Shown here piece after piece: positions 1 to 11,427 of a stretch of DNA of 64,000 nt. The notes beneath the pieces are model-generated. The model did not search any database and was not told the origin of the DNA. It worked only from the letters and a program-made list of their open reading frames with translations. Numbering within the stretch: the first letter of the stretch is position 1; every line of letters starts with the position of its first letter. The stretch is from Phycomyces nitens (lineage: Eukaryota; Mucoromycota; Mucoromycetes; Mucorales; Phycomycetaceae), in contig JAHRBC010000005.1 of assembly GCA_022702545.1 (NCBI GenBank), forward strand, positions 4,611,501 to 4,675,500, written 5' to 3'. The translations under genes and the position numbers were made by a program.

Positions 1-3000
1 TTTCTGGAGGGCTGCAGCAAATGTCAGATGGAAGGACTACCTCTAACGCTGTGACTATAGAGCCCAAACCCTTTAAGCTAAGCCAATCCTTGATGGACCG
101 AGTTCTTGTTGCTCGTCTTTCATTGGACCCTAATGAGAGCTATCCCAACATCCCACAAGCAATCCAACAGGATCTAAAATCATCACATTTTGATTATTTG
201 ATCAATTGCTGGAAAAGAGCCCAAGAAATCAAACGGAACACTTTGACAAGAAGCAAGGTTAGTCGTTGGACTATGGATACTATTATCAGATTCCTATTGG
301 TTTATTAAAATAATTCTTCAAGAACCTCGAAAGGGCCGTTCTGGACAGACGTTTAGCAGTGCTGGACAGTGTGAAACTCTTGTTGGTATCTTATTCTGGT
401 CTTGTGTTGCAGATCCCAGATATGTTTCCACAACTTGACAAGTAAGTATTTGGACTTTTACTACAAGGCGTTATTTGGATTGTAACCAAATACATTGCAT
501 TTCTATACAACATAGTCAACAACATTTGGGTCCATCACAACTTGTCTCTAGACTGTTGGCCCAGCCTGATACAGCGCAAGGTTTGCCCACAGACTATCTC
601 TCGGAAATGATCTCCAGATTTGCAGATGACGGTCTGGATACGGTTTGTGGTTATATATTGGATTACGAAGTTGGGCACATTTAATGACTGTTGGTATACA
701 AAAACCATAGATCCTGGGTGCTCCTTTAGCAATGATCTCGGATCAAGTACGAAAGATCACCATCTTGGACAATTTCAAGCCATTTGTACAAGTAAATATA
801 ACAAATACAATCTAATCCACAGGTACTAGTATAATATTCTTTACTGACAATATAACTAGTCATTGTCCTTATTATGTGAGAACAAATCCGTGGCCACTGT
901 AGTAAGTATAGCTATTTGAATATATAGATTATGCTATCCTAGTTAATACTGAATATATTCTAGTTGCCTACACTCCCTGAATTTGATCCTGAAACTACTA
1001 ATGCCCGGACCATCGAAGAGCTCTCTTTACTTGGACCTTACTTTAAACTGAGTGCTTACCCAGGAAGTGCAGTAAGAATGATAAAGAGATTAATAGTGAA
1101 TCGCAAATTGCAAATCAGTAACTTGTCTTTTAATTATAGCCAAAGGTAGCCGAAAACTTATTCCAAAATGCTGAAAACCGAAACTCGGGAGATCTTGAGT
1201 CTTGCAAGAATGGCGTTCGTGGTACTATTCAAAATATTCAGGTATAAGATATCTAAAGAAAGGCAATGATATTTAACTGTTTCATTTTTGAATGGGCATA
1301 TTTAGAGATCACTCTTTTCTGTGTCCAGTTGCCTTGTTCGTGCTTCGGCCACATCGCGTGAAGGTCTACTGGCTTACTTTTCGCATGTACTCAGGCTAAA
1401 CCAGAAGCGTGCGCAGATCCAGGTAGACCCACAGACAGTTGCAACCGATGGATTTATGCACAATGTGGCTGCAATTATGTTGACCTTTTGCGACCCTTTC
1501 CTGGACGTTGGAGCATCCAAAGTAAGTACCAGCAGGATATTAAAGTGATCTCCAATGTCTAAAAAAATGATTTGTATTTATGGTATAGGTCGACAAGATT
1601 GACACGGCATATTTTCGTACCAGTAGACGTATTGATATTAAAGAAGACACAAAGATCAATGCTACTGAGGAACAGTCTGATGCCTACTATAGTGCCCCCA
1701 TACCAAACAAACGTAAGAATAATATAAAGGTATACATGTATACGTGTATTGATCACCACACTTTGATCCAGCCCACAACTTTATCACCGAGGCATTCTTT
1801 ATTACCTTGGCATCCATGCACTATGGGCCTATTAGATCTCTTGTGAATTACAATGAATTGATCAGAGAGTACAATGAGGCCAAGAAACATCACGAAAGAG
1901 CACAGCAAGACGCAGTTCGTCTGACAAATGTAAAGAAATTGACTTTGTACGCATATACTTTCTGGATAAACTCACTTGTACGGCTGTTTATGTAGAACAC
2001 TCAACGTGTAATGCAAGACTTTGTTGCAAAGAGGCTCAAGGTAAGATTAACTATTCACAAAAAAGAAGCCTCGATATATGGGATGTTCACCCTTTTCTAT
2101 AACAAATCAATCTAGGCCAACCTGGAGACCATGACAATGCACAAACTTGCTTATGAGTCCATGGTTCTTGATCCTGAATTCTTGACCCAGACTATGCGCT
2201 TCTACAACCTGGTCATGGCCTGGATGGTTCGTATGGTTGATCCTGCCCACCGACATCCTTGGACACCTGTCAAGCTGCCTCTGCCGCAGGACATTCCAGA
2301 TGCCTTTTCCATGCTACCAGAGTGGATTGTAGAAGATATCGTGGAGTTTTTTATTTTTGTTGGAAAGTTAGTGTTAAATATTAGGATATTGGATTGATTT
2401 ACTGATAATTGATCCGCTTAGGTTTGGATATGATACCCAAGTCATCAAGATGAACCCTCAAACAGAGCTGGTTACATTTATCATTACTTTTTTGAGAAAC
2501 ACAAAGTATATTAAGAACCCTTACCTGAAAGCTAAATTTGTAGAGGTAAGATTGAATTTATTTTGATTCTTGATATGTTTAATATTAATGAACCATATTA
2601 GATCTTGTTTTTCTATACATATCCCATTGCCAAGGGAGTGCCTGGAGAACTCGAGGCCATGCTGAATTCACACCCATTGGCCCTTGAGCATCTTGTCCCA
2701 TCTCTCATGACATTCTATGTTGGTAGGAAAAACAAGCAATTGAGTCAACTGCTTTTTTTTAAAATATTCATCTGTTTCATTTTGAATTCAATTGTAGAGG
2801 TTGAACAGACAGGAGCGAGTTCACAGTTTTACGACAAGTTCAACATTAGATACAACATTAGTCATGTAATGAAGACCATCTGGAGTCACCCTGCTCATCG
2901 TGCCAAATTGAGAGAGGAAAGCAGGTAAAGTAACAATGAAAGAAAGGAGTATGGATGTTAATGCACACAATTAGAAATCCAGAGGTGTTTACACGTTTTG

Positions 3001-4050
3001 TCAACATGCTAATGAGCGACGTGACATATTTGCTTGACGAGAGTTTGAGCAAGTTGGCCGAGATTCATCAGATTCAAACCGAAATGGAAGATAGTGCCAC
3101 TTGGGATGCCCAACCAGAGGTACATTTCCCCACAGGGATAATAGATATTAATATTCATTTGGAAACCTAGCAACAAAGGCAGGAACGCGAGGGCCAGTTT
3201 AGATCGCTTGAGCGACAGGCCCAATCGTATGTCTCCCTGGGCAACGAGACCGTCAATATGCTGACCTACTTGACTGCCGAGGTAGTCGAGCCGTTTTTGG
3301 TCAATGAGATTGTCGATCGTCTGGCAGCAATGTTGGACTACAACCTTTCTCAATTAGTTGGTCCCAAATGTACTGGACTCAATGTAAGCAGAATATCCCC
3401 CCTAATCTATCCACATTTTTTTAATTAATTATTATTGCTCACCTCCCATACCTGGAATTAATGTTTAGGTTAAGAACCGTAAAAAGTATCATTTTGAGCC
3501 TCGCGCCCTATTGTCTCAAATTATCGATATTTACCTCAACCTCGACAGCCAGACATTTATTGAGGCAATTGCTCGTGATGGACGATCTTATCGCAAAGAA
3601 TACTTCTCAAAGGCAGCCTCTATTCTGCTGAAGCACGGGTTGAAACAGACAGATGACATTGCCGCTCTTGAACTGATTGTACGCAAGGTTGAAGATGCTG
3701 TGCGTAGTGGAGCCGAGGAAGAGGAAGAATTGGGCGATGTTCCAGATGAGTATTTGGACCCCTTGTTCTTTACATTGATGGAGGATCCAGTGGTGCTCCC
3801 TACTTCAGGTGTAATTGTGGATCGCAGCACGATTAGAGCTCATTTGCTGGGTGATACTCGTGATCCCTTTAACAGAACCCCACTGTCTATGGATATGGTC
3901 CAGCCAGGTAAGGACCTTTATTTTAAAACAATCCAAGAAATCCTCTAAAAATATAAAATAGCCACCGAATTAAAGGAGCAGATCCAACGCTGGAAAGAAG
4001 AGCAGAAGCAGAAACGAGAAGAAGAAAAGAATAGAATGGATACAACTTGA
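1..4050 (+). CDS. UFD2: Ubiquitin conjugation factor E4 (UFD2), 5' end outside window
   Basis: E4/U-box ubiquitin ligase that extends short ubiquitin chains on substrates handed over by Cdc48. The open frame enters from the left edge, so the N-terminus is missing. About 14 exons join through short GT-AG introns; examples are exon ends at 257 and 441 with the next exons starting at 323 and about 517. The spliced protein has the long helical Ufd2 core, then a C-terminal U-box at about 3750-3910 with EYLDPLFFTLMEDPVVLPTS and the DPFNRTPL segment. The last intron starts at about 3908 and the final exon (about 3961-4050) encodes a charged helix ending in TGA. The gene converges with UTP18 on the opposite strand, about 180 bases away. 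The family call is secure; individual internal splice sites are my reading. Confidence 0.93.
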
Positions 4051-4227
4051 GCTATGCAAATTCCCGTTCTAAATGTGAATGAATAAACAAGGCATATTTT
4101 TCTGAAATGAACAATGTCCAAGCAAGACTCTCTCTCTTCTTCTTTTTTTCTTCTTTTTTTAATATATAGATGCAAAAGTAGGTTGGGATTTTTTGGATGA
4201 TGATTTTTTTATATATATAAAGTGTTT

Positions 4228-6192
4228 CTAAAGTGCATAATCCTTGAGTCCGTAAAGAAGAACACGACCTCTGGTATTACCGATGGCTAGGTAATCGCTG
4301 TTGGGTGAAAAGTCAAAGGAAGATACATGGCCTAGTGGGGTTGCAGCAGTGGGCCAGTTGGAATAAACACTGCAGGTAGGCAAATGGACAAGCTTAAACT
4401 GGTCAGCTTTTTTGCCACTTGCAATAGCCATGAGCTGCGAATCGTGGTTGAATTTGATGCCAGTGATTTCGGTTGTAAGGTTGCCAATGGCCTTGATAGG
4501 CTTGGGCTTGAGAACACTGGGATCAAGTGCTGAACGATCATAGACATTCACAATACCTGAGCCAGAACTATTCCATTTATTGTTAATTACACCTACATCC
4601 TGTACCTGTTGGACTTACCCAGTGGCATAAAAGTTTTCATTGGGGCTGACTCGTATATCAGTGGCCTTGATCTGACCATCATCGAACCATCGTTTTACAC
4701 ACATACGCTGTCCAATGTCAAATTGGTAGACCTCTCCTTCCTTTCCAATTCCAAAGATGTATTTACCATCTGCAGACCAGTCTACACTGTCCACTGTTCC
4801 ATTCATCTTGAGGTTTGCCATCCACTGCTTTGTCAAAAAGCTCACCAGGATTATTGTACCACTTGTACCCAAAAATGCAATATAACGCCCACATGGGCTG
4901 ATGGAGAATTTCTCTAGTGATTTCTCATCTCGACCCCAGATACCTGGGCACTTGTCCACCGTACCCGACTGGACGTCATAGATATAATAGTGTTTGCGTC
5001 GACCAGATACCACAATCTGATCACCCGAGGGGTGGAATGCGGCTGTGCGTATAGGAGTGTCTTTAAAATAGATTGACTGGATTTTGGGGTTGATTTTGCC
5101 GTCGATTTGGAAAAGCTTCAGGGTTTTGTCTTTACTGGCAGTCAACATGACCTGTGCATTGGGATGGAATTGGACACTGGTAATTGAGGCCTATAAGATC
5201 AGGGCGAGTTGGTTTGTCAATAGACAATAACGGAATGAAGTTTGAGCTCATTTCACTCACATTGCAAGGCGACATTTGATTTGCGTTCTTTAGGCGCATA
5301 ATATCCAAGAAACGAGGCGAGAGGATCTGACTTGTGCCGCGCTTTTCCAGAATACCGTAGGTGCTCTTTAACAGATCTATACGGTCTTGGTCATCCATTT
5401 TCTCGTCGTCTGAAGGATATTCTACGTCTGAATCGTCTGAAACATTGCCTGATGCCTTGCGCTTCCTTGATTCGGAAGGCAATGTAGCCCATGCTGGACG
5501 AGGATAGATCTTTGAGAACCTGTACATTGTTTTCTGTTTAATAACCTTTCACATTACCTATCTATTCCTTACGCCTCTGCTCTGCTGCATCCTACTGTCA
5601 ACTTACTGTTTGCGTAACCGACGTTCGTATTCAATTCCACTCACAAGATCTTCATCTTCTGTCTTGCGCAATTTTTTTAATCTGTTGAGACCCTGAAGCG
5701 AAATCTGTAAACGAGCATCATCGTCATCTTCCCAGGCAGGTTTTTGACCATAGTCGTTCTGTTCTTCTTCGTCATCGCTTTCCGAATCGCCTGAATCATA
5801 CTCTTTTTCTGATTTACTAGAGTCTTCTGCATCGGATGCCATTGGTGTCGATTCATTTGCTTCGGCTACAAACCCAGGTCCGGAATCAAAAAAGAAGAGC
5901 TAGATTGTGAATGAGAATAAGAACTAGATTCGATTCCTGGCTCCCTTTTAATCGAGTTTAGTTTTTTTTTTTCGTGTACCTCTCCCTTGAGAGCCTGCTC
6001 GTCTGTTTCTTGGACTTCATTATTGTCGCTTTCTTCTTCACTGCTGTCATTGTCGTCTTGTAGTTCTTTGCCTGTCTTGTCCCAGAGACTGCCGTCTGTG
6101 TTTCCAAACAAAAAGTTCTCGAGATCTTTCTCTTCGGCTTTCTTGACCTGTTCGGGCGATTCGGTCTTTTGTTTCTTGTTATTGGATGACAT
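4228..6192 (-). CDS. UTP18: U3 snoRNP / SSU processome WD40 protein UTP18
   Basis: WD40 component of the nucleolar UtpB module for 18S rRNA maturation. I join 6192-5980, 5899-5607, 5519-5261, 5190-4619 and 4567-4228, giving 558 residues, close to yeast Utp18. The N-terminal half is acidic and disordered. Family signatures are YERRLRKQFSKIYPRPAWA across the exon 2/3 junction, then WD repeats beginning ASITSVQFHPNAQVMLTASK and ending GSGIVNVYD. An apparent frameshift near 5890 is explained by an 80-base intron (5900-5979) whose removal creates the family's LFF-D-SG motif. Start chosen at MSSNNKKQK; a longer in-frame ATG at 6228 exists but adds a non-conserved tail. A second processome gene, UTP20, lies 40 kb away. 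Confidence 0.93.
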
Positions 6193-6376
6193 TAGAAGAT
6201 CAATCAATACGTGTAGCCAGTCTGTCAAGAGGAATAGAAAATGTTAAAAGTGTCTTGCTTTTTTTGAAAATAATTAAAAATCCGATTCCAAAGTCACATA
6301 TGCAAAAGCCACTTGTCAAGTAAGAGTCACGTACACACTGATGAACATGTTGGATTTTGACATTTGAATGTAAATA

Positions 6377-6545
6377 CAATGTTTCTACTTGAGATTGAGA
6401 CGATGTTGGTTTTTTGTTTTTGGACGAATGAAAATTAATTTCAAAACAAACAATAAAGAATAGGATTTTGCCAAGGGGATTTAGTTGAAAGGTACTAACA
6501 GAGTAAGTTGATTGATTATAAAATCACAGTCAAATAAGCTTGTCT
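6377..6545 (+). repeat. Left terminal inverted repeat of element A
   Basis: Reverse complement of 14085-14240 with few differences. Shared landmarks are TTGAGACGATGTT, GGACGAATGAAAATTAATTT, GCCAAGGGGATTTAGTTGAA and AAAATCACAGTCAAATAAGC. It marks the 5' side of the Fanzor-like gene in both elements. Confidence 0.88.
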
Positions 6546-7379
6546 TTTTTCTTTTGGTAATCATACAACATATATATATATATATAGTCTCCACGTCTTT
6601 TTAAATAAACTCAAAGTATAAATAACGGTGTATTTTTCCTGTGTACAGCAGAACTTCATATCTTTATACTCTTCTTACTGTCTAACAATACCGCTTACCT
6701 ATAAAAAAATGTTTATATAAAAAAAATCCACAATATACTAAAAAGGGTTTGGAAGCGTAAAAAAGGAATAGAAGAGAAACAAGGTAAAGATTAAAGACAA
6801 TATTATGCATATCGCACACATTTAATAAGTTTTATACGTATTGTCTTGTTTAGCTAAAGTTAGATGTGAGGACTGTAACAAACCCGGACATTATACAAAA
6901 AGAAGTAGTCAAGGCGAATATTTTGCGTCATCATCGACTTGTAGTAAATAGATATACTTGTGTACATACTATAGTTGGTACAAAGCATAAGAGACCTACA
7001 GAATATGAAAAGGAGACGAAAAAAAAGCAAAAATACTGCTATCAATACGTTTGTGGAGGGACTCTGGTCTGGCCAGATAGACTTACAGAAGTTTACAGCA
7101 ATGAAAAGCCAGCTATTGAAAAGATCTGTACCGCTTTGCTGTCAATGTATATGCCTAAGCCTGTAACGCTTGTAAGCCTGTCTGCCTCTTCTGGGGCGTA
7201 TATTCCTGTGTTGTCTAGAATTATGAGAAAGATTAAGAAAAAAGACCAATACTTCCACACTTGTTTTCGTCATGTCCTGTGCCTTCACTAAAGTGAAGGT
7301 TCACAACGCTCAACCCCAACTCTATTTCAGCTTTTGCTGGTGTAAGACTCCCAGTTATGTACAAAGGCAAATATGAAAT

Positions 7380-8170
7380 GTTCAACAAGATATTTGATTT
7401 CAAGAGACTCAGACTAAGCGGGTAAAATGCTTGACAACTTGTGTCCTATCTAGTACATAAAAATTCTTACTAACCAAGCACTTGGACATACTAGCTTCCA
7501 AGACCTAAAAGATCCAAACAAGAAGACAAAATTTGCTTTCTCAAACGTAATCAGAACCGACGGCTATAACACTGATGTTATTATTAACAAAGGCTCTCAA
7601 AACAGTACAGAAGACATCGCTCATTAATTTTTAGTAAATGGCGGTAGAAAATATAGCAAGGCAAAGCAAAAAAAAAAGAAGAGGTTGCAAAGAATAATAG
7701 AAGCAAACAAATGATACAAGAAAGTGCAAAGTAGATTAATAAATTACTTGGATTATAAGCATCGTATATATATATTCACGTTTTGCTTTACTAAAAGAGC
7801 AAACAGATACTGAGAATCAGAAAAGATTGACCAGACTAAAAGCAAATTACCAATCATCTCATTTGGTTAACATCAAGCGTCTTGGTTCAAGCGTCATTGG
7901 TGTTCTTTGGCGACAACTCAAGTGTAGACAGAGATCTGGCAATCTTTTGCTCGTTTATGTGGATGAATTCTGAACCTCAAAGGTACGAAATGTCGAATCA
8001 ATTTTGCATTGTTATCTAATGATTTTGTACTGAAATATCCTTTACAGAAGCCTATGCCGGGTTGAATAGCGTTCTTGCTTGCCAATGCTTTGAAAAACAT
8101 TTACAGAATTTCAAACAGCATAATCAGCGGCCACGGTTGCCCTCGAGTATTCTGGAGAAGCAATTAATGC
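7380..8170 (+). pseudogene. Fanzor1/TnpB-like RNA-guided nuclease relic (element A)
   Basis: Decayed homologue of the eukaryotic TnpB-like family (Cas12f1-like TNB domain). What I see: a stretch at about 7500-7590 reading FAFSNVIRTDGYNTDVI, matching the conserved TDG segment ahead of RuvC-I. Then, in another frame, 7885-7970 reads VIGVLWRQLK and later NLLLVYVDEF. VDEF is followed directly by an in-frame TGA and then TSK, with a GT splice donor at 7983. After the intron LNSVLACQ (about 8062-8085) corresponds to the zinc-ribbon half. An open frame at 6866-7291 may be part of the N-terminus but I cannot align it. Several stops and frame changes show the gene is dead. The VDEF-TSK-intron arrangement is shared with element B, which supports the family call. 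Confidence 0.7.
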
Positions 8171-8298
8171 TTCTTTTTTTCTCACTGCATCGCCGTAACG
8201 AACACGGTTTCCCTTTTTTGAGATTTATATTTTTACAGCTAAAGTCTGTACAAATATCTCCTTTGGTCTCAAAACCATCTCTTTTTTGCTTGTCCAAA

Positions 8299-8347
8299 AA
8301 CTAACTAACTAACTAACATCGTCTCAATCTCAAGTAGAAAAACACTG
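8299..8347 (-). repeat. Right terminal inverted repeat of element A
   Basis: Inverted match to the left end: ATCGTCTCAATCTCAAGTAG followed by AAAAACACTG and TA. A CTAA tetranucleotide run (8301-8317) has been inserted or expanded inside it, so only about 50 bases align. Confidence 0.8.
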
Positions 8348-8501
8348 TAGGCTTTAGAAATCTGAACACTTTTTTTTGTCTTGGGATCTTTGAAAGATTG
8401 CTTTATTTTAGCAAATAAGATAAATATTCGATAGACCTTGAAAAGTACAATTTATATATTTAATATATATATGTATGCATGTATGTATAGTTCTTAGTGG
8501 C

Positions 8502-9601
8502 TTAGGCACCAAAACCATCTTTGCGAATATCAAATAGGCGACCAAGATCTTTGCCATCTCTTACGAGTCTGATACTCTTGAATGCATTGCCATTTGGTCG
8601 CTTGTCTTTGGATACCTTGCCATTTTCATCAAGAATCTTGGTTTCTAATGCAGTAGGCGTTTCAAAATCTTTGAATCGTCGACCGTCCAGTTCAATAGAG
8701 ATACCCGATTTTCCTGTTGCGTCTACAACCTATAATGCACAGCTTGGTATTAGAGGGTCTATGTATGAGGTGCGGTGAGGCAAGGTGGTGACTAGGATGA
8801 TTACCTTTATCGATTTTGAAACAACCACCTTGCAGGCACTAAAGTTTCGCTTGTAGATAAGCGTGTCGTTTTTGCGAATCAGACCCTTGCGACACATATC
8901 TTTGAGGGTGATTGCCTTTGACTCGCTATAAAACTATTGATTAGAATAAGGATCAAGTGGGTCTAGATCGCATTTACCCTGCCAGATTCATGGGTTTATC
9001 TTTCTCTTGCAAGTCTCCCGATTGTTGTTCGAGACCATCATCCTTTGGAAGCAGCCGCCGACTGTCAATATTGATCCAATCAAAACAGATCCCTCATGTG
9101 CTTTACCTTTTCTTCATTGTCTCTAGAGTCAATAACCATATTTTGAGAACCACCGGCAAGTACGAGCTGCCATTCTTCAAGGACGGCCCAAAATACAGGG
9201 TTGGCTTCCCGTGAAAAAAATTCAGTATTGACACATCTGACGTTGTTTTTCTCGTATGTGTCCACGTCTGGCAAAAGTAGGGCAAGTTTTATTCTGACCT
9301 CCTCAGGAAGGATTTCAAAGTTCTCAGCGGTAAAGACAAGCTAAAATATTTTTGAGAATGACATTCGAATAGACAATGAGCTTACCTCCATATCTGATGT
9401 TGTAAGAGGGTTTTCTGGACTATGGTAAAACAAGTCGTCATTATCCCACTGGGAAGTGTTTTTGGGTCTCTTTGATGGAAATTCAGGGCTATCACTATTA
9501 TTTTCTTCGAGGGAGGAATCAGAGTCCATTGAACGTGGAATGGGCTTGTTAGAAGTAGCTGCTAGACGCTTCTTTCTGTAGGATGATTTTGTTCTAGGCA
9601 T
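8502..9601 (-). CDS. DEUBAD (Asx homology) and RAMA-like domain nuclear protein
   Basis: Putative chromatin protein. The start is MPRTKSSYRKKRLA, a basic nuclear-type N-terminus. Five or six exons; donors at 9385, about 9112, about 8986 and about 8805. The middle reads AENFEILPEEVRIKLALLLP and later NPVFWAVLEEWQLVLAGG, resembling the DEUBAD domain of Asx/ASXL proteins, which in animals activates the H2A deubiquitinase BAP1. The C-terminal half begins ITLKDMCRKGLIRKNDTLIY and resembles RAMA-type domains (opening ..LKDLIEAGLL..GDTL.Y). The combination is my inference from pattern; neither domain was confirmed by profile search. The second intron acceptor is ambiguous: CAAAG before GATGATGG keeps the frame, the nearer ACAG does not. 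Stop TAA at 8502-8504. Confidence 0.65.
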
Positions 9602-10283
9602 TTAACATGTATGGATGTATAGAAGTCTAGCGTGTATAAAAAGGTGTATACTAGTATATTTTATATTAGGTATTTATTCGAATGCGTATTTGAATACACA
9701 GACATACACGAAAGAACGCGCACGCGATATTGATATTGAGTTGCTATTATTACTTGAGAGAGAATGTATACATGTATAAATTGTATTTCGAGATTGATTT
9801 TTCTTTTTTCTTTTTTCTTTAAAAAAAGGAAGAAGGGGGCAAGGAAAGAGATGTACGAAACAAGAAAGGAGGTTTGTTTTTGATGGTTAAAGGAGTGTAG
9901 GTATACGCGTGATATATATAAAAAAGTGTCGATGTCATCTTTATTGAAAAAGGACTAGATATGCAATATATATTATTATAAATATTTATATAGAAGATAT
10001 ATTTGTAGCCACAGTGTATCTAGCGATGCTGCGTTGGTGAAATTCAATATATCAAAAAAAAAAAGAAAAGGGAGGGAGGAGACAGCAGACTCGGTGATTG
10101 TCGTTTTATGGTGAAATATCAAATAGATAAATATATATATATGTTTTTTTGATTTTTTTGATTTTATAGTGAAATCATAGAGATACCTCTACAATATTGC
10201 CACTCACTCAAAATATAAATATATAACTCTCTTGGATATATGTATATTTTTAGGTTTCTTGTTTCTCCCTAAAGTATTGCATA

Positions 10284-10289
<6 letters not shown>

Positions 10290-10320
<31 letters not shown>
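10290..10320. repeat. (TA)n microsatellite
   Basis: About 15 perfect TA units. Confidence 0.95.
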
Positions 10321-10322
<2 letters not shown>

Positions 10323-10628
10323 AAATAAAATAAATATAAATCAATAGCAGAATTCATAAAAAAGCTCTCCTTTGATCTAGTTGGAAATTGAATCGCCGCA
10401 CAATGTGTCTCTTGAACACTGTTGCGTCATCACTTTGAGAGGAGTCCAAACTCAAAGATTTAATCTTGCAAAGGTAAAATGGCCAAAAGATATCTATTTA
10501 TACGTATGTGGAGATCCCTTTAATTTTCTGATGAGGTGCTTGGTTTGGAAAGGGCGAGACCCGATGAGTTTCATTTGAGATGTGCCCGACTTTTGTGGAA
10601 GTTGAGCCCTTTTGCGTGGGTAACCGCC

Positions 10629-10636
10629 TATAAATA
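10629..10636 (+). promoter_or_regulatory. TATA box of the 112-aa gene
   Basis: TATAAATA sits 114 bases upstream of the ATG at 10743, followed by a C/T-rich leader (tccatcttcttctctattcc). This is a typical core promoter arrangement for a strongly expressed fungal gene. Confidence 0.55.
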
Positions 10637-10742
10637 CGAGGGCCCTTACGAACCCTCTGTCCATCTTCTTCTCTATTCCTCCACACAAGAAGCACATATA
10701 CACACTCCATTCCTTTCAGCCACCATTACGCGCCCAGCCACC

Positions 10743-11081
10743 ATGGACATCCCCCACAAGCCCATCACCTCCCTCCGTCAGACCAAATCCGTCTCCTACA
10801 CACAGCCCAGGCCACCGCATTCTCCCAAACGAGCCCACTCAGAACCACCCAAGAAACGAAGATCCACACACGAACCACTTGAGAAGCCCAAAGTGCCCTC
10901 TAAACGAAGTCTGTCCCACGCGATAAATGCACTGACGGACCTGATTCGGAAGCCAAAGAGAACGTGGCTCAACACAACCTGGACAGATGAAATGCCGCTG
11001 GCGGCCACCATCTCCACTGTCCAGAAGCCTGCTGAGCGGGCCGAGAACTGGTGGGACACTACACCCCGCCTATCCCAGTAA
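10743..11081 (+). CDS. Small basic proline-rich protein of unknown function (112 aa)
   Basis: I do not recognise this protein. The ATG at 10743 sits in an ideal context (GCCACCATGG), downstream of a TATA box and a pyrimidine-rich leader, so I prefer it to upstream in-frame starts. The product is intronless and basic in its first half (PPHSPKRAHSEPPKKRRS looks like a nuclear localisation signal). A short helical segment (SHAINALTDLIRKPKRTW) and a tryptophan-containing tail (AENWWDTTPRLSQ) follow. Codons are C-ended and GC-richer than the surroundings, suggesting real selection and high expression. No membrane segment or signal peptide. It could be a lineage-specific regulator; function unknown. 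Confidence 0.7.
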   Translation: MDIPHKPITSLRQTKSVSYTQPRPPHSPKRAHSEPPKKRRSTHEPLEKPKVPSKRSLSHAINALTDLIRKPKRTWLNTTWTDEMPLAATISTVQKPAERAENWWDTTPRLSQ

Positions 11082-11237
11082 TTTATAGTGTATTTTTTTT
11101 TGTTCGCTTTTATCACCACCACCACCACCATTATCATTCTATAGACATAGACCTACTACTATACACACACCCACACAAACACACATTATGATTGTCTAGA
11201 GTAGTATTTTTTTGTTTTATTTACTCTACACATAAAA

Positions 11238-11269
<32 letters not shown>

Positions 11270-11427
11270 ATACATATACATATATTGTATTTACAAAAAA
11301 GGAGAGGCTGGAATATAGAATATAGAATAATAATAATATAATAATGTTGATTGCTTTGTAAAAGGGGGGAGGGGAGGGTATGAGTAAAGATTTCCCATTG
11401 GTCTGTTTCTATCTCGGGCTTCTTTCT
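11082..11427. other. Convergent 3' region with simple repeats
   Basis: Between convergent genes: a CAC-rich run near 11114, TA/TACA repeats 11234-11285, and AT-rich sequence. No gene seen. Confidence 0.6.

Larger units (their letters stand above)
6377..8347 (+). mobile_element. TIR element A with a decayed Fanzor/TnpB-like gene
   Basis: A 1971-base element flanked by TA dinucleotides (6375-6376 and 8348-8349). The left end begins CAATGTTTCTACTTGAGATT and the inverted right end begins CAGTGTTTTTCTACTTGAGA. Both continue with TTGAGACGATGTT and then a GTTTTTGGAC block, so the ends are inverted repeats. CAGTG termini at a TA target resemble Tc1/mariner-type ends, which is an inference. The left 165 bases recur, inverted and nearly identical, as the right end of element B at 14085-14240. 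Inside is one plus-strand decayed gene; I see no DDE transposase. The right repeat has been expanded by four CTAA units. Confidence 0.8.
9602..10742. other. Intergenic region with microsatellites, no gene seen
   Basis: AT-rich spacer between two divergent genes. It holds poly-T/poly-A runs and several TA runs, the longest at 10290-10320. I see no conserved coding stretch. The last 110 bases form the promoter of the small gene that follows. Confidence 0.6.

Noticed and set aside
5885..5990. Apparent frameshift between two UTP18 open frames
   Set aside because: An 80-base GT-AG intron (5900-5979) joins them in frame and creates the family's LFF motif.
6866..7291. Open frame of 141 codons in element A as an intact gene
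   Set aside because: No recognisable motif; later Fanzor motifs lie in other frames with stops between, so I treat it as part of the relic.
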